Positions 36,436 through 48,184 of a DNA stretch of 64,000 nt are shown here, piece after piece. The translations under genes and the position numbers were made by a program. This stretch comes from Hydractinia symbiolongicarpus (Eukaryota; Cnidaria; Hydrozoa; Anthoathecata; Hydractiniidae), in NCBI RefSeq assembly GCF_029227915.1, contig NC_079881.1, forward strand, positions 21,613,501-21,677,500. The letters run 5' to 3'. Positions within the stretch are counted from its first letter, which is position 1; each line of letters begins with the position of its first letter. Below the pieces are notes generated by a model. The model was not told where the DNA came from, made no database searches, and saw nothing but the letters and a program-made list of their open reading frames with translations.

Positions 36436-36828
36436 ATGCCTAAAAATAGAAATCTGCTGAGCTCACGAAGACTGCGTCGAATGCAAGAAAAGCGCAAAAA
36501 TTCTTGTTTGCTCGCTTCCGGATGGAGAAGAACCCTTTCGTGTAAAGCAGGACACATTATGCATCGCCTCTTTTCAACGCAACTGGTCACTTCCGCAGAC
36601 GGTGGGCATTCTAGGTGTAAATGGCGAATCAGTGGTGGAGACAAAGCGCTCGTTGCGGCACCGGCCCTTACTCTCACGACGACAACGGACACTTGTCTTA
36701 GTTCGGCTATGAATATGAAAACTGTTTAAGTGGCACAAGGGAAAGGCGAGATGGGGACCAAAATGCCGTAACCACAAGCAATCGATAACGTTAAAGAAGC
36801 ACGCGATGGTTGCCGCTCTTGTTGGCTT

Positions 36829-36969
36829 AGCTTTGCGCAGTGGCATTACCATAGCCAATGAGGTTTAACCGAGGCGTGGTGATTGCTAATTGAAAACTTT
36901 TCCCAATATCCCGCATGACGGCGTGAAACATCGCCGGCGTTGCAATATTTGGAGGTTCCCACTGGGACC
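36829..36969 (+). ncRNA. U4: U4 snRNA, copy 70
   Basis: Same as copy 2. Last unit of the window with spacer T350C. Confidence 0.95.
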
Positions 36970-37362
36970 ATGCCTAAAAATAGAAATCTGCTGAGCTCAC
37001 GAAGACTGCGTCGAATGCAAGAAAAGCGCAAAAATTCTTGTTTGCTCGCTTCCGGATGGAGAAGAACCCTTTCGTGTAAAGCAGGACACATTATGCATCG
37101 CCTCTTTTCAACGCAACTGGTCACTTCCGCAGACGGTGGGCATTCTAGGTGTAAATGGCGAATCAGTGGTGGAGACAAAGCGCTCGTTGCGGCACCGGCC
37201 CTTACTCTCACGACGACAACGGACACTTGTCTTAGTTCGGCTATGAATATGAAAACTGTTTAAGTGGCACAAGGGAAAGGCGAGATGGGGACCAAAATGC
37301 CGTAACCACAAGCAATCGATAACGTTAAAGAAGCACGCGATGGTTGCCGCTCTTGTTGGCTT

Positions 37363-37503
37363 AGCTTTGCGCAGTGGCATTACCATAGCCAATGAGGTTT
37401 AACCGAGGCGTGGTGATTGCTAATTGAAAACTTTTCCCAATATCCCGCATGACGGCGTGAAACATCGCCGGCGTTGCAATATTTGGAGGTTCCCACTGGG
37501 ACC
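37363..37503 (+). ncRNA. U4: U4 snRNA, copy 71
   Basis: Same as copy 2; consensus spacer. Confidence 0.95.
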
Positions 37504-37896
37504 ATGCCTAAAAATAGAAATCTGCTGAGCTCACGAAGACTGCGTCGAATGCAAGAAAAGCGCAAAAATTCTTGTTTGCTCGCTTCCGGATGGAGAAGAA
37601 CCCTTTCGTGTAAAGCAGGACACATTATGCATCGCCTCTTTTCAACGCAACTGGTCACTTCCGCAGACGGTGGGCATTCTAGGTGTAAATGGCGAATCAG
37701 TGGTGGAGACAAAGCGCTCGTTGCGGCACTGGCCCTTACTCTCACGACGACAACGGACACTTGTCTTAGTTCGGCTATGAATATGAAAACTGTTTAAGTG
37801 GCACAAGGGAAAGGCGAGATGGGGACCAAAATGCCGTAACCACAAGCAATCGATAACGTTAAAGAAGCACGCGATGGTTGCCGCTCTTGTTGGCTT

Positions 37897-38037
37897 AGCT
37901 TTGCGCAGTGGCATTACCATAGCCAATGAGGTTTAACCGAGGCGTGGTGATTGCTAATTGAAAACTTTTCCCAATATCCCGCATGACGGCGTGAAACATC
38001 GCCGGCGTTGCAATATTTGGAGGTTCCCACTGGGACC
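37897..38037 (+). ncRNA. U4: U4 snRNA, copy 72
   Basis: Same as copy 2. Spacer has C504T and C514G, like units 42 and 58. Confidence 0.95.
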
Positions 38038-38430
38038 ATGCCTAAAAATAGAAATCTGCTGAGCTCACGAAGACTGCGTCGAATGCAAGAAAAGCGCAAA
38101 AATTCTTGTTTGCTCGCTTCCGGATGGAGAAGAACCCTTTCGTGTAAAGCAGGACACATTATGCATCGCCTCTTTTCAACGCAACTGGTCACTTCCGCAG
38201 ACGGTGGGCATTCTAGGTGTAAATGGCGAATCAGTGGTGGAGACAAAGCGCTCGTTGCGGCACTGGCCCTTACTCTCACGACGACAACGGACACTTGTCT
38301 TAGTTCGGCTATGAATATGAAAACTGTTTAAGTGGCACAAGGGAAAGGCGAGATGGGGACCAAAATGCCGTAACCACAAGCAATCGATAACGTTAAAGAA
38401 GCACGCGATGGTTGCCGTTCTTGTTGGGTT

Positions 38431-38571
38431 AGCTTTGCGCAGTGGCATTACCATAGCCAATGAGGTTTAACCGAGGCGTGGTGATTGCAAATTGAAAACT
38501 TTTCCCAATATCCCGCATGACGGCGTGAAACATCGCCGGCGTTGCAATATTTGGAGGTTCCCACTGGGACC
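38431..38571 (+). ncRNA. U4: U4 snRNA, copy 73 (U6-pairing variant)
   Basis: T59A (38489) in the U4/U6 stem I segment. Confidence 0.9.
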
Positions 38572-38964
38572 ATGCCTAAAAATAGAAATCTGCTGAGCTC
38601 ACGAAGACTGCGTCGAATGCAAGAAAAGCGCAAAAATTCTTGTTTGCTCGCTTCCGGATGGAGAAGAACCCTTTCGTGTAAAGCAGGACACATTATGCAT
38701 CGCCTCTTTTCAACGCAACTGGTCACTTCCGCAGACGGTGGGCATTCTAGGTGTAAATGGCGAATCAGTGGTGGAGACAAAGCGCTCGTTGCGGCACTGG
38801 CCCTTACTCTCACGACGACAACGGACACTTGTCTTAGTTCGGCTATGAATATGAAAACTGTTTAAGTGGCACAAGGGAAAGGCGAGATGGGGACCAAAAT
38901 GCCGTAACCACAAGCAATCGATAACGTTAAAGAAGCACGCGATGGTTGCCGTTCTTGTTGGGTT

Positions 38965-39105
38965 AGCTTTGCGCAGTGGCATTACCATAGCCAATGAGGT
39001 TTAACCGAGGCGTGGTGATTGCTAATTGAAAACTTTTCCCAATATCCCGCATGACGGCGTGAAACATCGCCGGCGTTGTAATATTTGGAGGTTCTCACTG
39101 GGACC
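38965..39105 (+). ncRNA. U4: U4 snRNA, copy 74 (variant)
   Basis: C115T (39079) and C131T (39095). Spacer has T246C, C504T and T507C. First unit of the 5-unit tandem duplication. Confidence 0.94.
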
Positions 39106-39498
39106 ATGCCTAAAAATAGAAATCTGCTGAGCTCACGAAGACTGCGTCGAATGCAAGAAAAGCGCAAAAATTCTTGTTTGCTCGCTTCCGGATGGAGAAG
39201 AACCCTTTCGTGTAAAGCAGGACACATCATGCATCGCCTCTTTTCAACGCAACTGGTCACTTCCGCAGACGGTGGGCATTCTAGGTGTAAATGGCGAATC
39301 AGTGGTGGAGACAAAGCGCTCGTTGCGGCACTGGCCCTTACTCTCACGACGACAACGGACACTTGTCTTAGTTCGGCTATGAATATGAAAACTGTTTAAG
39401 TGGCACAAGGGAAAGGCGAGATGGGGACCAAAATGCCGTAACCACAAGCAATCGATAACGTTAAAGAAGCACGCGATGGTTGCCGTTCCTGTTGGCTT

Positions 39499-39639
39499 AG
39501 CTTTGCGCAGTGGCATTACCATAGCCAATGAGGTTTAACCGAGGCGTGGTGATTGCTAATTGAAAACTTTTCCCAATATCCCGCATGACGGCGTGAAACA
39601 TCGCCGGCGTTGCAATATTTGGAGGTTCCCACTGGGACC
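39499..39639 (+). ncRNA. U4: U4 snRNA, copy 75
   Basis: RNA same as copy 2. Spacer has A134T, A277T, C435T, C504T, C514G, and a G to T at 39909 shared only with unit 80. Confidence 0.95.
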
Positions 39640-40032
39640 ATGCCTAAAATTAGAAATCTGCTGAGCTCACGAAGACTGCGTCGAATGCAAGAAAAGCGCA
39701 AAAATTCTTGTTTGCTCGCTTCCGGATGGAGAAGAACCCTTTCGTGTAAAGCAGGACACATTATGCATCGCCTCTTTTCAACGCAACTGGTCTCTTCCGC
39801 AGACGGTGGGCATTCTAGGTGTAAATGGCGAATCAGTGGTGGAGACAAAGCGCTCGTTGCGGCACTGGCCCTTACTCTCACGACGACAACGGACACTTGT
39901 CTTAGTTCTGCTATGAATATGAAAACTGTTTAAGTGGCACAAGGGAAAGGTGAGATGGGGACCAAAATGCCGTAACCACAAGCAATCGATAACGTTAAAG
40001 AAGCACGCGATGGTTGCCGTTCTTGTTGGGTT

Positions 40033-40173
40033 AGATTTGCGCAGTGGCATTACCATAGCCAATGAGGTTTAACCGAGGCGTGGTGATTGCTAATTGAAAA
40101 CTTTTCCCAATATCCCGCATGACGGCGTGAAACATCGCCGGCGTTGCAATATTTGGAGGTTCCCACTGGGACC
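40033..40173 (+). ncRNA. U4: U4 snRNA, copy 76 (variant)
   Basis: C3A (40035). Spacer has C355T. Confidence 0.93.
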
Positions 40174-40566
40174 ATGCCTAAAAATAGAAATCTGCTGAGC
40201 TCACGAAGACTGCGTCGAATGCAAGAAAAGCGCAAAAATTCTTGTTTGCTCGCTTCCGGATGGAGAAGAACCCTTTCGTGTAAAGCAGGACACATTATGC
40301 ATCGCCTCTTTTCAACGCAACTGGTCACTTCCGCAGACGGTGGGCATTCTAGGTGTAAATGGCGAATCAGTGGTGGAGACAAAGCGCTCGTTGCGGCACT
40401 GGCCTTTACTCTCACGACGACAACGGACACTTGTCTTAGTTCGGCTATGAATATGAAAACTGTTTAAGTGGCACAAGGGAAAGGCGAGATGGGGACCAAA
40501 ATGCCGTAACCACAAGCAATCGATAACGTTAAAGAAGCACGCGATGGTTGCCGCTCTTGTTGGCTT

Positions 40567-40707
40567 AGCTTTGCGCAGTGGCATTACCATAGCCAATGAG
40601 GTTTAACCGAGGCGTGGTGATTGCTAATTGAAAACTTTTCCCAATATCCCGCATGACGGCGTGAAACATCGCCGGCGTTGCAATATTTGGAGGTTCCCAC
40701 TGGGACC
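40567..40707 (+). ncRNA. U4: U4 snRNA, copy 77
   Basis: Same as copy 2. Spacer has a G to C at 41011, shared only with unit 82. Confidence 0.95.
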
Positions 40708-41100
40708 ATGCCTAAAAATAGAAATCTGCTGAGCTCACGAAGACTGCGTCGAATGCAAGAAAAGCGCAAAAATTCTTGTTTGCTCGCTTCCGGATGGAGA
40801 AGAACCCTTTCGTGTAAAGCAGGACACATTATGCATCGCCTCTTTTCAACGCAACTGGTCACTTCCGCAGACGGTGGGCATTCTAGGTGTAAATGGCGAA
40901 TCAGTGGTGGAGACAAAGCGCTCGTTGCGGCACTGGCCCTTACTCTCACGACGACAACGGACACTTGTCTTAGTTCGGCTATGAATATGAAAACTGTTTA
41001 AGTGGCACAACGGAAAGGCGAGATGGGGACCAAAATGCCGTAACCACAAGCAATCGATAACGTTAAAGAAGCACGCGATGGTTGCCGCTCTTGTTGGCTT

Positions 41101-41241
41101 AGCTTTGCGCAGTGGCATTACCATAGCCAATGAGGTTTAACCGAGGCGTGGTGATTGCTAATTGAAAACTTTTCCCAATATCCCGCATGACGGCGTGAAA
41201 CATCGCCGGCGTTGCAATATTTGGAGGTTCCCACTGGGACC
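41101..41241 (+). ncRNA. U4: U4 snRNA, copy 78
   Basis: Same as copy 2; consensus spacer. Last unit of the first half of the 5-unit duplication. Confidence 0.95.
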
Positions 41242-41634
41242 ATGCCTAAAAATAGAAATCTGCTGAGCTCACGAAGACTGCGTCGAATGCAAGAAAAGCG
41301 CAAAAATTCTTGTTTGCTCGCTTCCGGATGGAGAAGAACCCTTTCGTGTAAAGCAGGACACATTATGCATCGCCTCTTTTCAACGCAACTGGTCACTTCC
41401 GCAGACGGTGGGCATTCTAGGTGTAAATGGCGAATCAGTGGTGGAGACAAAGCGCTCGTTGCGGCACTGGCCCTTACTCTCACGACGACAACGGACACTT
41501 GTCTTAGTTCGGCTATGAATATGAAAACTGTTTAAGTGGCACAAGGGAAAGGCGAGATGGGGACCAAAATGCCGTAACCACAAGCAATCGATAACGTTAA
41601 AGAAGCACGCGATGGTTGCCGCTCTTGTTGGCTT

Positions 41635-41775
41635 AGCTTTGCGCAGTGGCATTACCATAGCCAATGAGGTTTAACCGAGGCGTGGTGATTGCTAATTGAA
41701 AACTTTTCCCAATATCCCGCATGACGGCGTGAAACATCGCCGGCGTTGTAATATTTGGAGGTTCTCACTGGGACC
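41635..41775 (+). ncRNA. U4: U4 snRNA, copy 79 (variant)
   Basis: C115T (41749) and C131T (41765); unit identical to unit 74 as far as I can see. Confidence 0.94.
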
Positions 41776-42168
41776 ATGCCTAAAAATAGAAATCTGCTGA
41801 GCTCACGAAGACTGCGTCGAATGCAAGAAAAGCGCAAAAATTCTTGTTTGCTCGCTTCCGGATGGAGAAGAACCCTTTCGTGTAAAGCAGGACACATCAT
41901 GCATCGCCTCTTTTCAACGCAACTGGTCACTTCCGCAGACGGTGGGCATTCTAGGTGTAAATGGCGAATCAGTGGTGGAGACAAAGCGCTCGTTGCGGCA
42001 CTGGCCCTTACTCTCACGACGACAACGGACACTTGTCTTAGTTCGGCTATGAATATGAAAACTGTTTAAGTGGCACAAGGGAAAGGCGAGATGGGGACCA
42101 AAATGCCGTAACCACAAGCAATCGATAACGTTAAAGAAGCACGCGATGGTTGCCGTTCCTGTTGGCTT

Positions 42169-42309
42169 AGCTTTGCGCAGTGGCATTACCATAGCCAATG
42201 AGGTTTAACCGAGGCGTGGTGATTGCTAATTGAAAACTTTTCCCAATATCCCGCATGACGGCGTGAAACATCGCCGGCGTTGCAATATTTGGAGGTTCCC
42301 ACTGGGACC
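42169..42309 (+). ncRNA. U4: U4 snRNA, copy 80
   Basis: RNA same as copy 2; spacer repeats all six changes of unit 75. Confidence 0.95.
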
Positions 42310-42702
42310 ATGCCTAAAATTAGAAATCTGCTGAGCTCACGAAGACTGCGTCGAATGCAAGAAAAGCGCAAAAATTCTTGTTTGCTCGCTTCCGGATGGA
42401 GAAGAACCCTTTCGTGTAAAGCAGGACACATTATGCATCGCCTCTTTTCAACGCAACTGGTCTCTTCCGCAGACGGTGGGCATTCTAGGTGTAAATGGCG
42501 AATCAGTGGTGGAGACAAAGCGCTCGTTGCGGCACTGGCCCTTACTCTCACGACGACAACGGACACTTGTCTTAGTTCTGCTATGAATATGAAAACTGTT
42601 TAAGTGGCACAAGGGAAAGGTGAGATGGGGACCAAAATGCCGTAACCACAAGCAATCGATAACGTTAAAGAAGCACGCGATGGTTGCCGTTCTTGTTGGG
42701 TT

Positions 42703-42843
42703 AGATTTGCGCAGTGGCATTACCATAGCCAATGAGGTTTAACCGAGGCGTGGTGATTGCTAATTGAAAACTTTTCCCAATATCCCGCATGACGGCGTGA
42801 AACATCGCCGGCGTTGCAATATTTGGAGGTTCCCACTGGGACC
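42703..42843 (+). ncRNA. U4: U4 snRNA, copy 81 (variant)
   Basis: C3A (42705); unit matches unit 76. Confidence 0.93.
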
Positions 42844-43236
42844 ATGCCTAAAAATAGAAATCTGCTGAGCTCACGAAGACTGCGTCGAATGCAAGAAAAG
42901 CGCAAAAATTCTTGTTTGCTCGCTTCCGGATGGAGAAGAACCCTTTCGTGTAAAGCAGGACACATTATGCATCGCCTCTTTTCAACGCAACTGGTCACTT
43001 CCGCAGACGGTGGGCATTCTAGGTGTAAATGGCGAATCAGTGGTGGAGACAAAGCGCTCGTTGCGGCACTGGCCTTTACTCTCACGACGACAACGGACAC
43101 TTGTCTTAGTTCGGCTATGAATATGAAAACTGTTTAAGTGGCACAAGGGAAAGGCGAGATGGGGACCAAAATGCCGTAACCACAAGCAATCGATAACGTT
43201 AAAGAAGCACGCGATGGTTGCCGCTCTTGTTGGCTT

Positions 43237-43377
43237 AGCTTTGCGCAGTGGCATTACCATAGCCAATGAGGTTTAACCGAGGCGTGGTGATTGCTAATTG
43301 AAAACTTTTCCCAATATCCCGCATGACGGCGTGAAACATCGCCGGCGTTGCAATATTTGGAGGTTCCCACTGGGACC
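43237..43377 (+). ncRNA. U4: U4 snRNA, copy 82
   Basis: Same as copy 2. Spacer has G to C at 43681, matching unit 77. Confidence 0.95.
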
Positions 43378-43770
43378 ATGCCTAAAAATAGAAATCTGCT
43401 GAGCTCACGAAGACTGCGTCGAATGCAAGAAAAGCGCAAAAATTCTTGTTTGCTCGCTTCCGGATGGAGAAGAACCCTTTCGTGTAAAGCAGGACACATT
43501 ATGCATCGCCTCTTTTCAACGCAACTGGTCACTTCCGCAGACGGTGGGCATTCTAGGTGTAAATGGCGAATCAGTGGTGGAGACAAAGCGCTCGTTGCGG
43601 CACTGGCCCTTACTCTCACGACGACAACGGACACTTGTCTTAGTTCGGCTATGAATATGAAAACTGTTTAAGTGGCACAACGGAAAGGCGAGATGGGGAC
43701 CAAAATGCCGTAACCACAAGCAATCGATAACGTTAAAGAAGCACGCGATGGTTGCCGCTCTTGTTGGCTT

Positions 43771-43911
43771 AGCTTTGCGCAGTGGCATTACCATAGCCAA
43801 TGAGGTTTAACCGAGGCGTGGTGATTGCTAATTGAAAACTTTTCCCAATATCCCGCATGACGGCGTGAAACATCGCCGGCGTTGCAATATTTGGAGGTTC
43901 CCACTGGGACC
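43771..43911 (+). ncRNA. U4: U4 snRNA, copy 83
   Basis: Same as copy 2; consensus spacer. Confidence 0.95.
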
Positions 43912-44304
43912 ATGCCTAAAAATAGAAATCTGCTGAGCTCACGAAGACTGCGTCGAATGCAAGAAAAGCGCAAAAATTCTTGTTTGCTCGCTTCCGGATG
44001 GAGAAGAACCCTTTCGTGTAAAGCAGGACACATTATGCATCGCCTCTTTTCAACGCAACTGGTCACTTCCGCAGACGGTGGGCATTCTAGGTGTAAATGG
44101 CGAATCAGTGGTGGAGACAAAGCGCTCGTTGCGGCACTGGCCCTTACTCTCACGACGACAACGGACACTTGTCTTAGTTCGGCTATGAATATGAAAACTG
44201 TTTAAGTGGCACAAGGGAAAGGCGAGATGGGGACCAAAATGCCGTAACCACAAGCAATCGATAACGTTAAAGAAGCACGCGATGGTTGCCGCTCTTGTTG
44301 GCTT

Positions 44305-44445
44305 AGCTTTGCGCAGTGGCATTACCATAGCCAATGAGGTTTAACCGAGGCGTGGTGATTGCTAATTGAAAACTTTTCCCAATATCCCGCATGACGGCGT
44401 GAAACATCGCCGGCGTTGCAATATTTGGAGGTTCCCACTGGGACC
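44305..44445 (+). ncRNA. U4: U4 snRNA, copy 84
   Basis: Same as copy 2; consensus spacer. Confidence 0.95.
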
Positions 44446-44838
44446 ATGCCTAAAAATAGAAATCTGCTGAGCTCACGAAGACTGCGTCGAATGCAAGAAA
44501 AGCGCAAAAATTCTTGTTTGCTCGCTTCCGGATGGAGAAGAACCCTTTCGTGTAAAGCAGGACACATTATGCATCGCCTCTTTTCAACGCAACTGGTCAC
44601 TTCCGCAGACGGTGGGCATTCTAGGTGTAAATGGCGAATCAGTGGTGGAGACAAAGCGCTCGTTGCGGCACTGGCCCTTACTCTCACGACGACAACGGAC
44701 ACTTGTCTTAGTTCGGCTATGAATATGAAAACTGTTTAAGTGGCACAAGGGAAAGGCGAGATGGGGACCAAAATGCCGTAACCACAAGCAATCGATAACG
44801 TTAAAGAAGCACGCGATGGTTGCCGCTCTTGTTGGCTT

Positions 44839-44979
44839 AGCTTTGCGCAGTGGCATTACCATAGCCAATGAGGTTTAACCGAGGCGTGGTGATTGCTAAT
44901 TGAAAACTTTTCCCAATATCCCGCATGACGGCGTGAAACATCGCCGGCGTTGCAATATTTGGAGGTTCCCACTGGGACC
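44839..44979 (+). ncRNA. U4: U4 snRNA, copy 85
   Basis: Same as copy 2. Spacer has a private A to T at 45100. Confidence 0.95.
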
Positions 44980-45372
44980 ATGCCTAAAAATAGAAATCTG
45001 CTGAGCTCACGAAGACTGCGTCGAATGCAAGAAAAGCGCAAAAATTCTTGTTTGCTCGCTTCCGGATGGAGAAGAACCCTTTCGTGTAAAGCAGGACACT
45101 TTATGCATCGCCTCTTTTCAACGCAACTGGTCACTTCCGCAGACGGTGGGCATTCTAGGTGTAAATGGCGAATCAGTGGTGGAGACAAAGCGCTCGTTGC
45201 GGCACTGGCCCTTACTCTCACGACGACAACGGACACTTGTCTTAGTTCGGCTATGAATATGAAAACTGTTTAAGTGGCACAAGGGAAAGGCGAGATGGGG
45301 ACCAAAATGCCGTAACCACAAGCAATCGATAACGTTAAAGAAGCACGCGATGGTTGCCGCTCTTGTTGGCTT

Positions 45373-45513
45373 AGCTTTGCGCAGTGGCATTACCATAGCC
45401 AATGAGGTTTAACCGAGGCGTGGTGATTGCTAATTGAAAACTTTTCCCAATATCCCGCATGACGGCGTGAAACATCGCCGGCGTTGCAATATTTGGAGGT
45501 TCCCACTGGGACC
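45373..45513 (+). ncRNA. U4: U4 snRNA, copy 86
   Basis: Same as copy 2; consensus spacer. Confidence 0.95.
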
Positions 45514-45906
45514 ATGCCTAAAAATAGAAATCTGCTGAGCTCACGAAGACTGCGTCGAATGCAAGAAAAGCGCAAAAATTCTTGTTTGCTCGCTTCCGGA
45601 TGGAGAAGAACCCTTTCGTGTAAAGCAGGACACATTATGCATCGCCTCTTTTCAACGCAACTGGTCACTTCCGCAGACGGTGGGCATTCTAGGTGTAAAT
45701 GGCGAATCAGTGGTGGAGACAAAGCGCTCGTTGCGGCACTGGCCCTTACTCTCACGACGACAACGGACACTTGTCTTAGTTCGGCTATGAATATGAAAAC
45801 TGTTTAAGTGGCACAAGGGAAAGGCGAGATGGGGACCAAAATGCCGTAACCACAAGCAATCGATAACGTTAAAGAAGCACGCGATGGTTGCCGCTCTTGT
45901 TGGCTT

Positions 45907-46047
45907 AGCTTTGCGCAGTGGCATTACCATAGCCAATGAGGTTTAACCGAGGCGTGGTGATTGCTAATTGAAAACTTTTCCCAATATCCCGCATGACGGC
46001 GTGAAACATCGCCGGCGTTGCAATATTTGGAGGTTCCCACTGGGACC
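45907..46047 (+). ncRNA. U4: U4 snRNA, copy 87
   Basis: Same as copy 2; consensus spacer. Confidence 0.95.
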
Positions 46048-46440
46048 ATGCCTAAAAATAGAAATCTGCTGAGCTCACGAAGACTGCGTCGAATGCAAGA
46101 AAAGCGCAAAAATTCTTGTTTGCTCGCTTCCGGATGGAGAAGAACCCTTTCGTGTAAAGCAGGACACATTATGCATCGCCTCTTTTCAACGCAACTGGTC
46201 ACTTCCGCAGACGGTGGGCATTCTAGGTGTAAATGGCGAATCAGTGGTGGAGACAAAGCGCTCGTTGCGGCACTGGCCCTTACTCTCACGACGACAACGG
46301 ACACTTGTCTTAGTTCGGCTATGAATATGAAAACTGTTTAAGTGGCACAAGGGAAAGGCGAGATGGGGACCAAAATGCCGTAACCACAAGCAATCGATAA
46401 CGTTAAAGAAGCACGCGATGGTTGCCGCTCTTGTTGGCTT

Positions 46441-46582
46441 AGCTTTGCGCAGTGGCATTACCATAGCCAATGAGGTTTAACCGAGGCGTGGTGATTGCTA
46501 ATTGAAAACTTTTCCCCAATATCCCGCATGACGGCGTGAAACATCGCCGGCGTTGCAATATTTGGAGGTTCCCACTGGGACC
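46441..46582 (+). ncRNA. U4: U4 snRNA, copy 88 (1-nt insertion)
   Basis: 142 nt long: the CCC at nt 74-76 is CCCC (46514-46517), in the single-stranded segment before the central stem-loop. It is the only length change in the window. It could be real or a homopolymer sequencing error. All helices remain intact. Confidence 0.92.
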
Positions 46583-46975
46583 ATGCCTAAAAATAGAAAT
46601 CTGCTGAGCTCACGAAGACTGCGTCGAATGCAAGAAAAGCGCAAAAATTCTTGTTTGCTCGCTTCCGGATGGAGAAGAACCCTTTCGTGTAAAGCAGGAC
46701 ACATTATGCATCGCCTCTTTTCAACGCAACTGGTCACTTCCGCAGACGGTGGGCATTCTAGGTGTAAATGGCGAATCAGTGGTGGAGACAAAGCGCTCGT
46801 TGCGGCACTGGCCCTTACTCTCACGACGACAACGGACACTTGTGTTAGTTCGGCTATGAATATGAAAACTGTTTAAGTGGCACAAGGGAAAGGCGAGATG
46901 GGGACCAAAATGCCGTAACCACAAGCAATCGATAACGTTAAAGAAGCACGCGATGGTTGCCGCTCTTGTTGGCTT

Positions 46976-47116
46976 AGCTTTGCGCAGTGGCATTACCATA
47001 GCCAATGAGGTTTAACCGAGGCGTGGTGATTGCTAATTGAAAACTTTTCCCAATATCCCGCATGACGGCGTGAAACATCGCCGGCGTTGCAATATTTGGA
47101 GGTTCCCACTGGGACC
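46976..47116 (+). ncRNA. U4: U4 snRNA, copy 89
   Basis: Same as copy 2. Spacer has A277G, the marker of units 3, 89, 91, 106, 114 and 120. Confidence 0.95.
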
Positions 47117-47509
47117 ATGCCTAAAAATAGAAATCTGCTGAGCTCACGAAGACTGCGTCGAATGCAAGAAAAGCGCAAAAATTCTTGTTTGCTCGCTTCC
47201 GGATGGAGAAGAACCCTTTCGTGTAAAGCAGGACACATTATGCATCGCCTCTTTTCAACGCAACTGGTCGCTTCCGCAGACGGTGGGCATTCTAGGTGTA
47301 AATGGCGAATCAGTGGTGGAGACAAAGCGCTCGTTGCGGCACTGGCCCTTACTCTCACGACGACAACGGACACTTGTCTTAGTTCGGCTATGAATATGAA
47401 AACTGTTTAAGTGGCACAAGGGAAAGGCGAGATGGGGACCAAAATGCCGTAACCACAAGCAATCGATAACGTTAAAGAAGCACGCGATGGTTGCCGCTCT
47501 TGTTGGCTT

Positions 47510-47650
47510 AGCTTTGCGCAGTGGCATTACCATAGCCAATGAGGTTTAACCGAGGCGTGGTGATTGCTAATTGAAAACTTTTCCCAATATCCCGCATGAC
47601 GGCGTGAAACATCGCCGGCGTTGCAATATTTGGAGGTTCCCACTGGGACC
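47510..47650 (+). ncRNA. U4: U4 snRNA, copy 90
   Basis: Same as copy 2; consensus spacer. Confidence 0.95.
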
Positions 47651-48043
47651 ATGCCTAAAAATAGAAATCTGCTGAGCTCACGAAGACTGCGTCGAATGCA
47701 AGAAAAGCGCAAAAATTCTTGTTTGCTCGCTTCCGGATGGAGAAGAACCCTTTCGTGTAAAGCAGGACACATTATGCATCGCCTCTTTTCAACGCAACTG
47801 GTCACTTCCGCAGACGGTGGGCATTCTAGGTGTAAATGGCGAATCAGTGGTGGAGACAAAGCGCTCGTTGCGGCACTGGCCCTTACTCTCACGACGACAA
47901 CGGACACTTGTCTTAGTTCGGCTATGAATATGAAAACTGTTTAAGTGGCACAAGGGAAAGGCGAGATGGGGACCAAAATGCCGTAACCACAAGCAATCGA
48001 TAACGTTAAAGAAGCACGCGATGGTTGCCGCTCTTGTTGGCTT

Positions 48044-48184
48044 AGCTTTGCGCAGTGGCATTACCATAGCCAATGAGGTTTAACCGAGGCGTGGTGATTG
48101 CTAATTGAAAACTTTTCCCAATATCCCGCATGACGGCGTGAAACATCGCCGGCGTTGCAATATTTGGAGGTTCCCACTGGGACC
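48044..48184 (+). ncRNA. U4: U4 snRNA, copy 91
   Basis: Same as copy 2. Spacer has A277G and a private G to T at 48263. Confidence 0.95.

Larger units (their letters stand above)
37915..40584 (+). repeat. Higher-order block A3, units 72-76
   Basis: Third copy of the start of block A, 7476 bp (14 units) after A2. It has T246C in unit 74 like A2 but A277T in unit 75 like A1, so it is a mosaic or derives from an ancestor of both. It lacks the A358C unit and leads into the 5-unit duplication. Confidence 0.83.
38983..44322 (+). repeat. Five-unit (2670-bp) tandem duplication, units 74-78 and 79-83
   Basis: Units 79-83 (41653-44322) repeat units 74-78 (38983-41652) in order, with the same marks: C115T and C131T in copies 74 and 79; six shared spacer changes in 75 and 80, including a G to T seen nowhere else; C3A and C355T in 76 and 81; and a G to C unique to 77 and 82. 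I saw no difference between the halves, so this is the youngest visible duplication. Confidence 0.88.
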
